The notes: generated by a model from the sequence alone, not told the origin. Positions 51,100 to 61,088 are shown, counted from the first letter of the stretch. The stretch: DNA of 64,000 nucleotides from Prevotella sp. tc2-28 (GCF_900107705.1 NZ_FNRE01000009.1:62001-126000); one strand, 5' to 3'. Translations and numbers: made by a program.

Positions 51100-52947
51100 A
51101 TGAAAAAGGGTCTGTTGATTGGGCTTTTGATAACCATGATGCTGCCTATAAACGCACAAAAGGCAGTCATCGAGGAATCTGTGACAGATATTGTCTGCGA
51201 CGGTCCCACCCATGCTATTACTCACTATAAAGAGGTCGTTACTATCCTCAACCCACAAGGAGGGGCTTCTTTGGCAAATTTCGCCTGTTCTTGCAGTGAC
51301 AAGGACAAGCTTACCAGTTTTAAAGGTCTGGTGACGGATGCCAATGGACGTGTTATCAGGAAACTAAAAGAAAGTGAGTTGCAAAAGAACGAGATTTCCC
51401 CATATCTTGCCGTTGACGACTACACGATGTATCTTGATTATGCACCACCTGTTTATCCTGTTACCATTACCTACGAATGGACCATTGACAGTCGCGATGA
51501 CCTGATAACATTTCCTCGCTTCTGCCCCCAGACAAGCTATGACGTCAGTGTCAAGAAAGCAAGCTATAGACTTAAAGTTCCGAAGAGCATGACCATTCTC
51601 CATGCACAGCAGAACATTCCGAGCGAGGTGAACATCGACAAAAGTGCGAAATACACCCAGCTCCTCACTCTTGAAGTCAACGACTTGCCTATGCTGGAGA
51701 ACGAGCCCTATTCGCGTCCGCTGAGGGAGAAGGTTCCTATGGCACGGTTTGCCCCTGCTGACTTCACGTACTATGGCACACAGGGAAGTCAACGCAGCTG
51801 GAAAGACCTTGGTCTATGGCAATACAGCCTCATCCAAGGACTTGATGTCCTGCCTGAAAATGTCCGTCAACAACTGCATCAACTGACAGACACCATGAAG
51901 ACAGACCGTGAGAAGGTGGAGGCTCTTTACCGGCATCTTGGCAAGACCACTCGTTATGTGGCCATCCTTCTGGGTATTGGCGGAATGAAGCCGGCCACAG
52001 CCACCAGTGTCTATAAAAGCGGATTCGGCGACTGTAAAGGTCTGACGAACTATATGCGCGCTATGCTGAAAGAGGTGGGTATTGCCTCGAACTACATACT
52101 CATCAGCACCACCAATCGCAGGTTTATGAAAGACTACACCTGTGCTGGCCAGATGAACCACGCTATCCTACAGGTACCACTTCCCAACGATACGCTTTGG
52201 CTGGAATGTACCAATCCTCAGTTGCCCATGGGCTATGTGCATGAGGACATTGCCGGACATGATGCCATTGAAATTACTGAACAGGGAGGCAGACTTGTTC
52301 GTCTGCCCTTATATGCAGACAGCACGAATCTGATGCGAAGCACCGTAAATATCCATCTCTCCCAAGACGGAACTGCAGACTTAAAGGTGTCACAAGAGAC
52401 CTTCAACAGACAATACGAAGATCGCATCCCTTTGACTAAGATGAATGAAAAGGATCGCCAAAAGATACTTCCACGGATTGTCTATGCCCCATTGACTGAA
52501 ATCAACCGCATTGACATCAGCGAGAATGGTGCCAGAATTTCAATGGACACGGAAATCAAAAGCCAGAAATATGCTAACCAGACAGGACAACGGCTCTTTG
52601 TGCCCATCTGTCCACTACATCACGGCTACTCTGTACCCAACGACACGGCAGGACGTCAAGAGGATATCTGGCTGGAATTGGGCTATCAAGACGAGGACGA
52701 TATCACACTCACCATTCCAGAGGGATACGCTATTGAAGCTTGCCCCAAGGACATTAACATCGAACAACCCTTCGCCTCATTCTCATTCTCAATAAAGAAA
52801 AACGATAAGACTATTCATGTTAAGAATCACCTGTTAATGAAGTCGGGGACGTTTGACAAGTCACTCTTTCCACAACTCACAGAGTTCCTGCAATCAATCA
52901 GCAACATCTACAATCAAAAAATAATACTGAAAAAATTATCACTATGA
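51100..52947 (+). CDS. DUF3857 / transglutaminase-like exported protein, intact catalytic site
   Basis: 615 residues with signal peptide (1-19, INAQ). N-terminal DUF3857 domain at about 25-245 (HAITHYKEVVTILNPQGGAS, then SLANFACSC). Transglutaminase-like core at about 285-395: GFGDCKGLTNYMRAMLKEVG holds the Cys, GQMNHAILQV the His, and LWLECTNPQ the acidic partner, so the triad can be formed (with Glu). A C-terminal beta-domain follows. Probably periplasmic. It is translationally coupled to its paralogue by a 4-base overlap; the pair may act together. Confidence 0.87.
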   Translation: MKKGLLIGLLITMMLPINAQKAVIEESVTDIVCDGPTHAITHYKEVVTILNPQGGASLANFACSCSDKDKLTSFKGLVTDANGRVIRKLKESELQKNEISPYLAVDDYTMYLDYAPPVYPVTITYEWTIDSRDDLITFPRFCPQTSYDVSVKKASYRLKVPKSMTILHAQQNIPSEVNIDKSAKYTQLLTLEVNDLPMLENEPYSRPLREKVPMARFAPADFTYYGTQGSQRSWKDLGLWQYSLIQGLDVLPENVRQQLHQLTDTMKTDREKVEALYRHLGKTTRYVAILLGIGGMKPATATSVYKSGFGDCKGLTNYMRAMLKEVGIASNYILISTTNRRFMKDYTCAGQMNHAILQVPLPNDTLWLECTNPQLPMGYVHEDIAGHDAIEITEQGGRLVRLPLYADSTNLMRSTVNIHLSQDGTADLKVSQETFNRQYEDRIPLTKMNEKDRQKILPRIVYAPLTEINRIDISENGARISMDTEIKSQKYANQTGQRLFVPICPLHHGYSVPNDTAGRQEDIWLELGYQDEDDITLTIPEGYAIEACPKDINIEQPFASFSFSIKKNDKTIHVKNHLLMKSGTFDKSLFPQLTEFLQSISNIYNQKIILKKLSL

Positions 52948-54929
52948 GAAAACTATTATTCCTTTTGGCATGCCTGACACTGGGCTGGACAACTATTGAA
53001 GCACAGAACCTGAAGTTCGGCAAACCAACTGACGAAGAGATGCAAATGATCGTCTATGAACAAGACCCGGAAGCATCTGCCGTTGTACTTTGCCACCTAA
53101 CTAATGTAAATTACACGATGGACTCATTCAACTTCCTCGTTGACTATGAGGTTAAAACACGTATCAAAATCCTGAAAGAAGAGGGTAAGGAGTATGCTAA
53201 TATCAGCATTCCTTATATATCCAACCTGAATGAGAATTATTCCCAAGAAGAATTCACATCTTTCAAAGCCACAGCCTATAATCTGGAGAACGGCAAAGTG
53301 AAGAAGACAAAAATCGGAATAGATCAAATTTACTCTGAGCGTATTGACAAAGACTATATGCTGGCCAAAATTGCCATTCCACAGGTAAAGGTAGGCACTG
53401 TCGTTGAATATGAGTACAAACTACACAGCAATGTTTTCTACCACATTCACGACTGGTATGCCAGTGCAGAGATTCCCGTTGCTTTTGCCAACTATCGGCT
53501 TGAGATTCCTTCCATCTTTATCTATAACGTGGAATACTCAGGACTACAGAAATTACAGAGCACCGTTACTGCAGGTTCGCTAGCCTATAAAAGCAATAGT
53601 GGCAACATGACGAAACAAAGCAAGTGTCTTACCAATATTTACAATTGTACTGGACGGAACCTAAAGGGTCTTAAGAAAGACGATTATGTTTGGAATGTCC
53701 ACGACTATTTTACCAAGATAACAGCTGAGTTGCAACGGATCAATCAGTTTGATGGAAGCTATCGTGACATGAAGAGAAAATGGGAACAGATAGACGACAT
53801 TCTATTTGACCATCCTGATTTTGGTCATAAGTTGTATAAACACAGCAAATATCGTGATGAACTGGCCACAAGCGGAATCAGTGAGATAACCGATTTAAAG
53901 GAAAAAGTGGCAGCTACTTTCAAGTTCTTGCAACAACGACTGGCCTGGGACGGTGAATATGAACTGCTGACAAAATCATTCTCTGAGATTGCCAAGAAAA
54001 GAAATGGGACGAATGCAGATCTTAACATGATGCTCATTAACATGTTGGGCGATGTTGGCGTCAAAGCCTATCCTGTCGTCATGAGCACGCGCAAGCACGG
54101 ACGAATTCCAAAGACCTACCCCACTTTGAATAAGCTGAGCACCTTTATTGTAGGCATTCCTTATGGCAGTTCATGGCTTTACATCGATGCCTCATCGGTA
54201 AATGGCTATATTAATGTATTGCCCGCCAATCTTTATACGGATAGGGCACGAATCATCCAAAAAGGGAAAGAAGGACAATGGGTTGACCTGCAAAAGATGG
54301 GAGAGGCTCGTACCATGATGACTGTCAAGGCCACGCTATCCGCTGACGGAGAAATGAAAGGTGAGATTCAGACGCTTTATTCCGGCAATGCAGCTGCCAA
54401 TGAAAGAGATATCTTCCATTCGGTCACCGATAGTTCTGCTTTCATTGCTCGCAAATCTTCTGATAACGGCATTAAGATTAGCCAGTGTAACATAGAGGGA
54501 TTACGTGACTTTGCACCTAATGTCACAGAGACTATTCAATTTACCAAACAAGGTGAAACGTCTGGTGACCACATATATTTAAATCCTTATATCTCATTTC
54601 CCATTACCAACAATCCGTTCACTGAAAAAGAGCGCTTGCTGCCTATAGAATTCCCCTACAAACAGGCATTCAATACGTCTCTGCAACTGACATTACCCGA
54701 GGGATGGAAACTAGAGGAAATGCCACAGAACATCAGAGTATTCTCAAAAGACAAGAGTATAACTGGACACATCCTCTATGAGTCCGCTGACGAACGCATG
54801 GTTACCATTACCTGTCAGTTCCGACTTACCAAAGTCAACTACGAGAATAACGAGTACGACATGATTAAACAACTTTTCGAACTCTTTGCTAACCGTAGTA
54901 AAGACATGTTGGTCATCAAGAAAAAGTAA
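52944..54929 (+). CDS. DUF3857 / transglutaminase-like paralogue, catalytic site degraded
   Basis: 661 residues, signal peptide (1-20, IEAQ). The architecture is as in the previous gene: DUF3857 region at about 30-250, transglutaminase-like region at about 330-430, then a beta-domain (DUF3858-like). In the core, GTNADLNMMLINMLGDVGVK replaces the GxCxD nucleophile motif, so Cys is absent, and the His motif reads STFIVGI. Asp in LYIDASS is retained. It is likely a non-enzymatic partner of the upstream protein. The 4-base overlap with that gene supports fixed stoichiometry. Confidence 0.86.
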   Translation: MRKLLFLLACLTLGWTTIEAQNLKFGKPTDEEMQMIVYEQDPEASAVVLCHLTNVNYTMDSFNFLVDYEVKTRIKILKEEGKEYANISIPYISNLNENYSQEEFTSFKATAYNLENGKVKKTKIGIDQIYSERIDKDYMLAKIAIPQVKVGTVVEYEYKLHSNVFYHIHDWYASAEIPVAFANYRLEIPSIFIYNVEYSGLQKLQSTVTAGSLAYKSNSGNMTKQSKCLTNIYNCTGRNLKGLKKDDYVWNVHDYFTKITAELQRINQFDGSYRDMKRKWEQIDDILFDHPDFGHKLYKHSKYRDELATSGISEITDLKEKVAATFKFLQQRLAWDGEYELLTKSFSEIAKKRNGTNADLNMMLINMLGDVGVKAYPVVMSTRKHGRIPKTYPTLNKLSTFIVGIPYGSSWLYIDASSVNGYINVLPANLYTDRARIIQKGKEGQWVDLQKMGEARTMMTVKATLSADGEMKGEIQTLYSGNAAANERDIFHSVTDSSAFIARKSSDNGIKISQCNIEGLRDFAPNVTETIQFTKQGETSGDHIYLNPYISFPITNNPFTEKERLLPIEFPYKQAFNTSLQLTLPEGWKLEEMPQNIRVFSKDKSITGHILYESADERMVTITCQFRLTKVNYENNEYDMIKQLFELFANRSKDMLVIKKK

Positions 54930-54943
54930 ACGATTATAATACG

Positions 54944-55720
54944 ATGAAAGAGAAACTGACAATAGTAAAAGTGGGAGGTGCTGTAGTCGAGGACGAACTG
55001 CAGCTCTCTCAGTTGTTACGTGACTTCTCGGCCATCGAAGGTCGGAAGGTTCTAGTACATGGTGGCGGAAGGAAGGCCACAAAGATGGCAGAGCGCTTGG
55101 GCATCGAAACCAAAATGGTAGAAGGCAGACGCATTACCGATGCCGACATGCTGGAAGTCGTGACGATGGTCTATGGCGGACTGGTGAACAAAAATCTCGT
55201 AGCCCGTCTGCAAGCCAACGGTGTGAATGCTTTGGGACTAACAGGCGCTGATGCCAATGTCATCCGTAGCCATAAACGTCCTTTGAAAAATGGTGTGGAC
55301 TACGGCTTTGTAGGTGATGTTGACCAAGCCGACGGCAACATGCTGAGCCGACTGATAGAAGCAGGCATCACCCCCGTGATGGCTCCCTTGACGCATGATG
55401 GCGAAGGACACATACTCAATACCAACGCAGATACCATCGCTTCAGAGACGGCCAAAGCACTGGCTGCCCACTACGACGTGACACTCGTCTTCTCGTTTGA
55501 GAAGAAAGGCGTACTCAGCAATCCTGATGACGACGACAGTGTGATAGCCACCATCAACCATGTTGACTTTGAACGCTACAAGGCCGACGGCACCATCAGC
55601 GGCGGTATGCTGCCTAAGATAGAGAACGCTTTGCATGCCGTTGATGCCGGTGTTTCGAAAGTCATCATCACACTGGCTACAGCCATTGATGGACTGCACG
55701 GCACCATCATCAAGAAATAA
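54944..55720 (+). CDS. argB: Acetylglutamate kinase
   Basis: 258 residues. Second step of arginine synthesis (N-acetylglutamate phosphorylation). Amino-acid kinase fold: LTIVKVGGAVVEDEL at the start, VLVHGGGRKATKMAERLGIE (GGG nucleotide/substrate loop), VEGRRITDADMLEVVTMVYG and LNTNADTIASETAKALAA. Length is normal. Arginine sensitivity cannot be judged. It lies 14 bases after the DUF3857 pair and 7 before the sigma gene, alongside speA, which also handles arginine. Confidence 0.96.
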   Translation: MKEKLTIVKVGGAVVEDELQLSQLLRDFSAIEGRKVLVHGGGRKATKMAERLGIETKMVEGRRITDADMLEVVTMVYGGLVNKNLVARLQANGVNALGLTGADANVIRSHKRPLKNGVDYGFVGDVDQADGNMLSRLIEAGITPVMAPLTHDGEGHILNTNADTIASETAKALAAHYDVTLVFSFEKKGVLSNPDDDDSVIATINHVDFERYKADGTISGGMLPKIENALHAVDAGVSKVIITLATAIDGLHGTIIKK

Positions 55721-55727
55721 GACGAGA

Positions 55728-56228
55728 ATGACCAAAAGTTTCCAAACCCACGTATTGCCCTTGAAGAACGAACTGTTCAGACTGGCACTCCGCATCACTC
55801 AAAACCATGCGGAGGCAGAAGACGTGGTACAGGAAACCATGATGAAAGTATGGAACCGACGCGAGGAGTGGGAAAAAATCGAATCGATGGAGGCATTCTG
55901 CCTAACCATCTGCCGTAACTTGGCACTCGATAAACTACGCCGTATGGACAATCAAGCGTTGACACTCGATATCAGCATAGATCCTACTGATTCCAGTCAC
56001 TATTCCAACCCAGAAGAACAAGCCGTCATGAACGACCGCATCCAACTGGTGCGTAAACTTATAAACCAGCTACCTGAAAAGCAGCGCAGTTGCATGCAGT
56101 TGCGCGACATCGAAGGCAAGAGCTATCGCGACATCGCCACCATTCTCGACATTACTGAACAGCAGGTAAAAGTCAATATTTTCAGGGCTCGCCAAACCAT
56201 CAAAGAAAAAATTTCATCTATTCTGTAA
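55728..56228 (+). CDS. ECF RNA polymerase sigma factor
   Basis: 166 residues from ATG 55728 (MTKSFQTHVLPLKNELF), 7 bases after argB; frames from 55635 overlap argB and are rejected. Sigma region 2: RLALRITQNHAEAEDVVQET then MMKVWNRREEW; region 4: QLPEKQRSCMQLRDIEGKSY and RDIATILDITEQQVKVNIFR ARQ, the -35-binding HTH. It looks like the sigma-70 family factors of Bacteroidetes with a small membrane anti-sigma downstream. Its target promoters are unknown. Confidence 0.92.
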   Translation: MTKSFQTHVLPLKNELFRLALRITQNHAEAEDVVQETMMKVWNRREEWEKIESMEAFCLTICRNLALDKLRRMDNQALTLDISIDPTDSSHYSNPEEQAVMNDRIQLVRKLINQLPEKQRSCMQLRDIEGKSYRDIATILDITEQQVKVNIFRARQTIKEKISSIL

Positions 56229-56277
56229 CTTTTTGTTTTAACAAACGTCATTGAATATAGAGAACCCAATAAAAGAT

Positions 56278-56766
56278 ATGGATTACAAGTACATCGAGCA
56301 GCTCATGGAGCGTTATTTCAACGCAGAAACCTCTTTGGAAGAGGAAAGCATACTGCGTACCTTCTTCTGTCAGGAGAATATCCCGGCAGAGATGCAGCAG
56401 TGGCGTGCGCTCTTCACGGCTGATGCCAACGAGCAACTCGGTGACGACTTCGATGCCCGTATCTTAGCAATGATTGAAAACGAGCAGACAGCTAACAAGG
56501 AAACTAAGGTTGTCAAGGCCCAGGAGGTCAAGCTCACCCAACGGATGATGCCCCTCTTCAAGGCCGCTGCTGTCATTGCGATTATCCTCACGCTCGGTGG
56601 AGCCTTGCAGGCTCCGTGGGACAAGAGCTGGAATGCACCTGTCAACGACTATACCAGCTTCCAGATAGACACTGTCGATGTGGGCAGTCCCATACAAGCC
56701 GAGAACATCATCGACAAGGCAGTGGACAGCACACAAGTGCTGATTCCCAACCAATCGAAAGACTGA
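56278..56766 (+). CDS. Single-pass membrane protein, likely anti-sigma partner
   Basis: 162 residues from ATG 56278 (MDYKYIEQLMERYFNAETSL), 49 bases after the sigma gene. The N-terminal cytoplasmic part is helical and acidic (EQLMERYFNAETSLEEESIL), then one transmembrane helix at about 97-117 (LFKAAAVIAIILTLGGAL) and a periplasmic tail. Position after an ECF sigma gene, size and topology fit an anti-sigma factor, though no HxxxCxxC zinc motif is present. The function is an inference from context. Confidence 0.7.
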   Translation: MDYKYIEQLMERYFNAETSLEEESILRTFFCQENIPAEMQQWRALFTADANEQLGDDFDARILAMIENEQTANKETKVVKAQEVKLTQRMMPLFKAAAVIAIILTLGGALQAPWDKSWNAPVNDYTSFQIDTVDVGSPIQAENIIDKAVDSTQVLIPNQSKD

Positions 56767-56872
56767 CGAATTTTTCTATGCTTTCTCTATATTTTAATCA
56801 TGTTTAGTTAAAACACCAAGCGAAACTGTGAAGTTTCAATCTCTCAAATTTTTCATAACATACTAACGGTGA

Positions 56873-56908
56873 ATGGGCTGCCTGTCTGACGTGTCAGAGG
56901 CAGCCCAT
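56873..56908 (+). terminator. Terminator of the topA-to-sigma operon
   Basis: ATGGGCTGCC-TCTGAC (56873-56890) pairs with GTCAGA-GGCAGCCCAT (56891-56908); one bulge. TTTCTCTTTTTT follows on the plus strand. It separates the operon from the convergent CPBP gene. Confidence 0.85.
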
Positions 56909-56933
56909 TCGATTTCTCTTTTTTCGTGAAACA

Positions 56934-57740
56934 TCACCGCTCAACCCGACGCATCCACAGATGCAATTGGTAAAGAGAGGGCAGCAGGATAAGCAGTGAG
57001 AAAGCCACAGCCAGATAGACATGCATCTCAGAACCCTTGAACACATCTATAAGCTTGATGTCCGGGTTGGGATAGAAAGCACTGAATACAAAGGCTGCAC
57101 TATTGTTTGCCCAATGATAAGCCACACCCGGCAGGATAGAACCCGTACGCCAGTACATCCAACCCAGCAGTAAGCCGATGATGAAAGCATGGGGCATCTG
57201 TACAGGATTAAAATGAATGAGGGCAAAGAACAAAGCCGACAGGGCTATGGCAGTCCATGGGCGCAAGTGCTTGTTCACCCGCTCAGCCTCCTCATAGGGT
57301 TCACTACTCCATCCGAGCAACATGCGTAATACACCACCACGCATGACCATCTCCTCACTCAAAGGAGCAAGCAGCCCAATAGCAACATAGCCCCAAGGTG
57401 AACTCAGGATAGACTGGAACTCCTGCTCCATCAGGTTGGGCATCTCAGGGATTTGTTCCTGTATCCATGCCGACGGAATGAGGGCACCTAAGGCTGCAAT
57501 GACACTCCATGTCAGCACCGTCCAAGGCTGCGTACGCAACCAGTTGGGCGACACGAGAGTGTAACGCAGGGCTAGGAACACGACGATAGAAAGTACCGCA
57601 CTAACGGTTGCCATAGTAATAAGCAACCCTGCAGTCTGGTCGCTATTGCCTGTCACCAGGCGCCAGATAAGAGGAACGGTAGCGCCTCCGATAATCTGAA
57701 TACCCATGAATATGAGTAAGTAACTGATTGCCTTCTTCAT
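56934..57740 (-). CDS. CPBP-family intramembrane metalloprotease
   Basis: 268 residues with about seven hydrophobic helices. The Abi/CAAX motifs are present: EEMVMRGGVLRML (EExxxR) near residue 128, FALIHFNPVQMPHAF (FxxxH) near 170, and HWANNSAAF (HxxxN/D) near 212. Cleaves membrane or prenylated/peptide substrates; the specific role is unknown. It overlaps the ribF stop by 4 bases and is the last gene of the minus-strand operon. Confidence 0.92.
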   Translation of the reverse strand: MKKAISYLLIFMGIQIIGGATVPLIWRLVTGNSDQTAGLLITMATVSAVLSIVVFLALRYTLVSPNWLRTQPWTVLTWSVIAALGALIPSAWIQEQIPEMPNLMEQEFQSILSSPWGYVAIGLLAPLSEEMVMRGGVLRMLLGWSSEPYEEAERVNKHLRPWTAIALSALFFALIHFNPVQMPHAFIIGLLLGWMYWRTGSILPGVAYHWANNSAAFVFSAFYPNPDIKLIDVFKGSEMHVYLAVAFSLLILLPSLYQLHLWMRRVER

Positions 57741-58594
57741 GATTGTTTCTTTGCTAATATCATATCTTTTTTCAATTGTGCCACCAGTGCTTCGGCACTC
57801 TCGAAGCGACGCTCACCCCGCAAACGCGATGAGAATATCAGGCGGAGCTGTTCACCATAGAGGTCCCCTTCATAATCGAACACATGCACTTCCAATGTCT
57901 GAGGATGTTGCCCGAAAGTGGGACGTGTTCCAATATTCATCATGCCCTTATGTGGATGGAAGGACGACGGAAGCTGTACTTTGACGGCATAGACACCTGC
58001 CTTGGGAATGAGCTGTAAGGGCTCATCAGGCGTGATATTGGCTGTCGGATAACCAAGCTGCGTACCGATATGTTCACCATGACCGACATGACCAATCAAC
58101 TGATAAGGACGCCCCAAGAGTTCAGCAGCCTCAGCAACATGGCCTTCAGCCAACAGTTTGCGGACAAGCGACGAGCTGACCTCACCCTCGGCAGGCAGTT
58201 GTAAGACCTCAATGCCCATGTCACGACCATAGCGCACATAGTCTTCGAAACCGTCCTCACGGTTCCGACCAAAACGGTTGTCATATCCCGTCAGCAGCAC
58301 CTTGACACCCAGTTGTTGCAACAACACCTGTCGCATAAAGTCATAAGCAGTCATCTGCCTTAGTGCGTCCGTAAACGACAACACCTCCACACGATTGATG
58401 CCTGTACCCTTGATGAGTGCCAGTTTCTCGTCCAATGATGTAAGCACCTGCTCACGGCGCAGCGAATGGTCAAAAGTAATAGCTAACGAATGCAACCCTC
58501 GCTCACGAGCCGCCTGAACGACCTGGTGTAACACAAACTGGTGACCACGGTGTACACCGTCAAACATGCCTATCGTTGCTACATAACCTTCCAT
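57737..58594 (-). CDS. ribF: Bifunctional riboflavin kinase / FAD synthetase
   Basis: 285 residues. Makes FMN from riboflavin and FAD from FMN. The N-terminal nucleotidyltransferase half has ATIGMFDGVHRGHQFVL (HxGH) and LLTGYDNRFGRNREDG, then the SSS-type VSSSLVRKLLAEGHVAEAAE motif. The C-terminal kinase domain has LGYPTANITP (the PTAN motif) and GVYAVKV...GMMNIGTRPTFG. The N-terminus is slightly short compared with family members. It overlaps the Ca2+-ATPase end by 16 bases. Confidence 0.95.
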   Translation of the reverse strand: MEGYVATIGMFDGVHRGHQFVLHQVVQAARERGLHSLAITFDHSLRREQVLTSLDEKLALIKGTGINRVEVLSFTDALRQMTAYDFMRQVLLQQLGVKVLLTGYDNRFGRNREDGFEDYVRYGRDMGIEVLQLPAEGEVSSSLVRKLLAEGHVAEAAELLGRPYQLIGHVGHGEHIGTQLGYPTANITPDEPLQLIPKAGVYAVKVQLPSSFHPHKGMMNIGTRPTFGQHPQTLEVHVFDYEGDLYGEQLRLIFSSRLRGERRFESAEALVAQLKKDMILAKKQS

Positions 58595-61071
58595 CCTTTT
58601 ACCCTCCTATAAACTTCTCCTACCCACAATACGGGCGACGTACCAATGAATATATATAGCCATGTCTGCCAGCTGAGGGGGACGGTGCGGAACATCTGTC
58701 CGCCAAAGGTGACGATGAGCCATTGGCCTACCAGGACCAACATCAGCACCATCAAAAAAGCTTTGCAAGCCCATAGACGACGGAATGCTGAATGGGTGGA
58801 GCCCAGCATACGGGCATTGAACAAGTTCCACCACTGCAACATGACGAAGATGGTAAAGAACACTGTCAGCTCCACATCGTCAACACCCGCCACACGCTCG
58901 AAATACCAGAGCAATGAACCCATGAAAATGAAAAACAGACCACCGATGAATCCTATGCCTCGCATCATACCATGCGTGATGATAAAGGCATCACGACTAC
59001 GAGGGCGCTCGTGCATCACTTCACGACTGGGGGGCAACGAAGCCAGTGCCATTGCCGCAAACGTGTCCATAATCAGGTTTATCCATAGTATCTGCGTGAT
59101 GGTCAGTGGCAGTTCCGTTCCTATCAGTGAACCAAAAAGAACCAACAACAGTGCCGTCACATTGACTACCAACTGGAAAAAGACAAAGCGCTGAATGTTC
59201 TTATACAGCGAACGTCCCCACATCACGGCCTGTACAATGCTCCGGAACGAGTCATCAATCAGCGTGATGTCACTGGCCTGCTTGGCCACACTCGTACCAG
59301 AGCCTAATGACAGTCCTACATGGGCACGGTTCAAGGCTGGTGCATCATTGGTTCCGTCACCAGTGACAGCCACCACCTCGCCTTGTTGTTGCAAGAGGGA
59401 TACCAGTCGTTGCTTATCGGTAGGACGGGCTCTCGACATCACTTTCAACGACGTTATTCGCTGAAGTGCCTCCTCGTCACTCATGGCAGCAAAGTCACTG
59501 CCAGTCATGACATCCCCTTCTATACCTATCTGACGGGCTATCTCTTGCGCAGTTGCCGACGTGTCGCCCGTTACTATCTTGACATCGATGCCTGCCTGGC
59601 GACACTGTCCAATGGCCTCAGGCACCTCCTTTCGCAATGGGTCGCTGATTGCGACGATGGCCAACAGCGTCTTATCCTGTGCAATGGCAAGTGTACGCAT
59701 GGCATGTTGCTGCCAGTCACGCAGCTGCGCTTCCATTTGCTGACGCATATCAGCTTCGATACTGCATTTCTCCATCACGATTTCTGGGGCACCTTTAATA
59801 TAGGTCACATCACCAACGGTTGTCGACATATACTTTCGCTCTGTAGAGAACGGTTCACGACTTGTCATCGGGTTCTCTTCACGCAGCTGTTCATAGTCCA
59901 CACCTTGGCTGACTAACCAGCGTAGCAAAGCCTGTTCCGTCGGGTTGCCCACTTCGTGAGTTGCCGTCGTATTCAAGGCAATAGCTTTGAAGAGATCGGA
60001 GGGATCACCTATTCTATCCTCCTTCGTTCTTCTTACATCACTTACCGTCATACGGTTCTCGGTCAGTGTACCGGTTTTGTCTGTGCAGATGACTGTGACA
60101 GCACCCATCGTCTCAGAAGCCTGTAACTTACGTACCAAATTGTTCGACTTCAGCATACGTCGCATGTTCAGCGCCAACGCCAGCGTCACCGCCATCGGCA
60201 ATCCCTCTGGCACAGCCATCACTATCAGTGTCACAGCCATCATGAAGTAACGCAACACCACTTCAACCATACCTAGGTAGTCGTCAGTCTGCCACAGGTC
60301 GTTGGTCAGCATGTCATGTATGAGGAATATCAGGAAACTGGCTGTTGCCACCACGCCGCCTATCTTACTTATCAACTTAGCCAACCGGTCCAATTGTATG
60401 TTCAACGGTGTCTTCACACCCGTCAACTCCGTAGCCTGTCGCGCTACATGACCAATCTCCGTGGCATCGCCAACGGCAGACACCACATATCGTCCTGTAC
60501 CGCCCATCACCATAGACGAGCGTAACATCATATCCTTAGGATAAGCCTCTCCGTTTACCGCTTGCTGATCAACTGGAACCGCTTTATGAGTCATTGGTTC
60601 GCCCGTCAGGCTCGACTCATCTACCTGTAAATCTGTACTTTCGAACAATTGTCCGTCAGCAGGCACCTCGTCTCCAGTCTCCACCACGACGACATCACCA
60701 ACTACGACTTCACGACGTGGAATCTCTACTACCTGCCCATCGCGAACCACCTTCACGGGCTGTTCTTCGCCCAGCTGCGTCAGCACGTCAAATTTGCGGG
60801 CAGCATCACGCTCGAAGTAGAAACCTACCGTCGTAGCCAACAAAACGGCAGCAATAATACCTAGAGTCTCGATATAGTCATCCTTGACAAATGCCAAAAC
60901 TAGCGACACAAGGGCTGCCACCAATAGGATGCGCACCATCGGGTCGTTGTATTTTTCCAGATATAGCCGCCACATCGATTGTCTGCGGGGTGGTGTCAAC
61001 ACGTTCTCTCCGTGCTTTACCCTGCTTTGCTCAACCTCTCTTGCGGTCAGTCCCTGATTCTTTTCTTTCAT
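58579..61071 (-). CDS. Calcium-translocating P-type ATPase (PMCA/SERCA-like)
   Basis: 830 residues from ATG 61071 (MKEKNQGLTAREVEQSRVKH); a frame from 61110 crosses the promoter. P-IIB type: TGE loop in QVDESSLTGEPMTHKAV, PEGLPMAVTLALALNMRRML in helix 4, phosphorylation site CTDKTGTLTENRMTVSD, GDGTNDAPALNRAHVGLSLG, and about ten membrane helices. Likely Ca2+ export; Mn2+ transport is possible. It is first in the operon with ribF and the CPBP protease, and divergent from GH31. Confidence 0.93.
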   Translation of the reverse strand: MKEKNQGLTAREVEQSRVKHGENVLTPPRRQSMWRLYLEKYNDPMVRILLVAALVSLVLAFVKDDYIETLGIIAAVLLATTVGFYFERDAARKFDVLTQLGEEQPVKVVRDGQVVEIPRREVVVGDVVVVETGDEVPADGQLFESTDLQVDESSLTGEPMTHKAVPVDQQAVNGEAYPKDMMLRSSMVMGGTGRYVVSAVGDATEIGHVARQATELTGVKTPLNIQLDRLAKLISKIGGVVATASFLIFLIHDMLTNDLWQTDDYLGMVEVVLRYFMMAVTLIVMAVPEGLPMAVTLALALNMRRMLKSNNLVRKLQASETMGAVTVICTDKTGTLTENRMTVSDVRRTKEDRIGDPSDLFKAIALNTTATHEVGNPTEQALLRWLVSQGVDYEQLREENPMTSREPFSTERKYMSTTVGDVTYIKGAPEIVMEKCSIEADMRQQMEAQLRDWQQHAMRTLAIAQDKTLLAIVAISDPLRKEVPEAIGQCRQAGIDVKIVTGDTSATAQEIARQIGIEGDVMTGSDFAAMSDEEALQRITSLKVMSRARPTDKQRLVSLLQQQGEVVAVTGDGTNDAPALNRAHVGLSLGSGTSVAKQASDITLIDDSFRSIVQAVMWGRSLYKNIQRFVFFQLVVNVTALLLVLFGSLIGTELPLTITQILWINLIMDTFAAMALASLPPSREVMHERPRSRDAFIITHGMMRGIGFIGGLFFIFMGSLLWYFERVAGVDDVELTVFFTIFVMLQWWNLFNARMLGSTHSAFRRLWACKAFLMVLMLVLVGQWLIVTFGGQMFRTVPLSWQTWLYIFIGTSPVLWVGEVYRRVKGWKVM

Positions 61072-61079
61072 AATTGTCT

Positions 61080-61088
61080 GCAAAGTTA
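61080..61088 (-). promoter_or_regulatory. Promoter of the Ca2+-ATPase operon
   Basis: Minus-strand TAACTTTGC, 9 bases before the ATG at 61071, giving an almost leaderless transcript. Confidence 0.55.
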
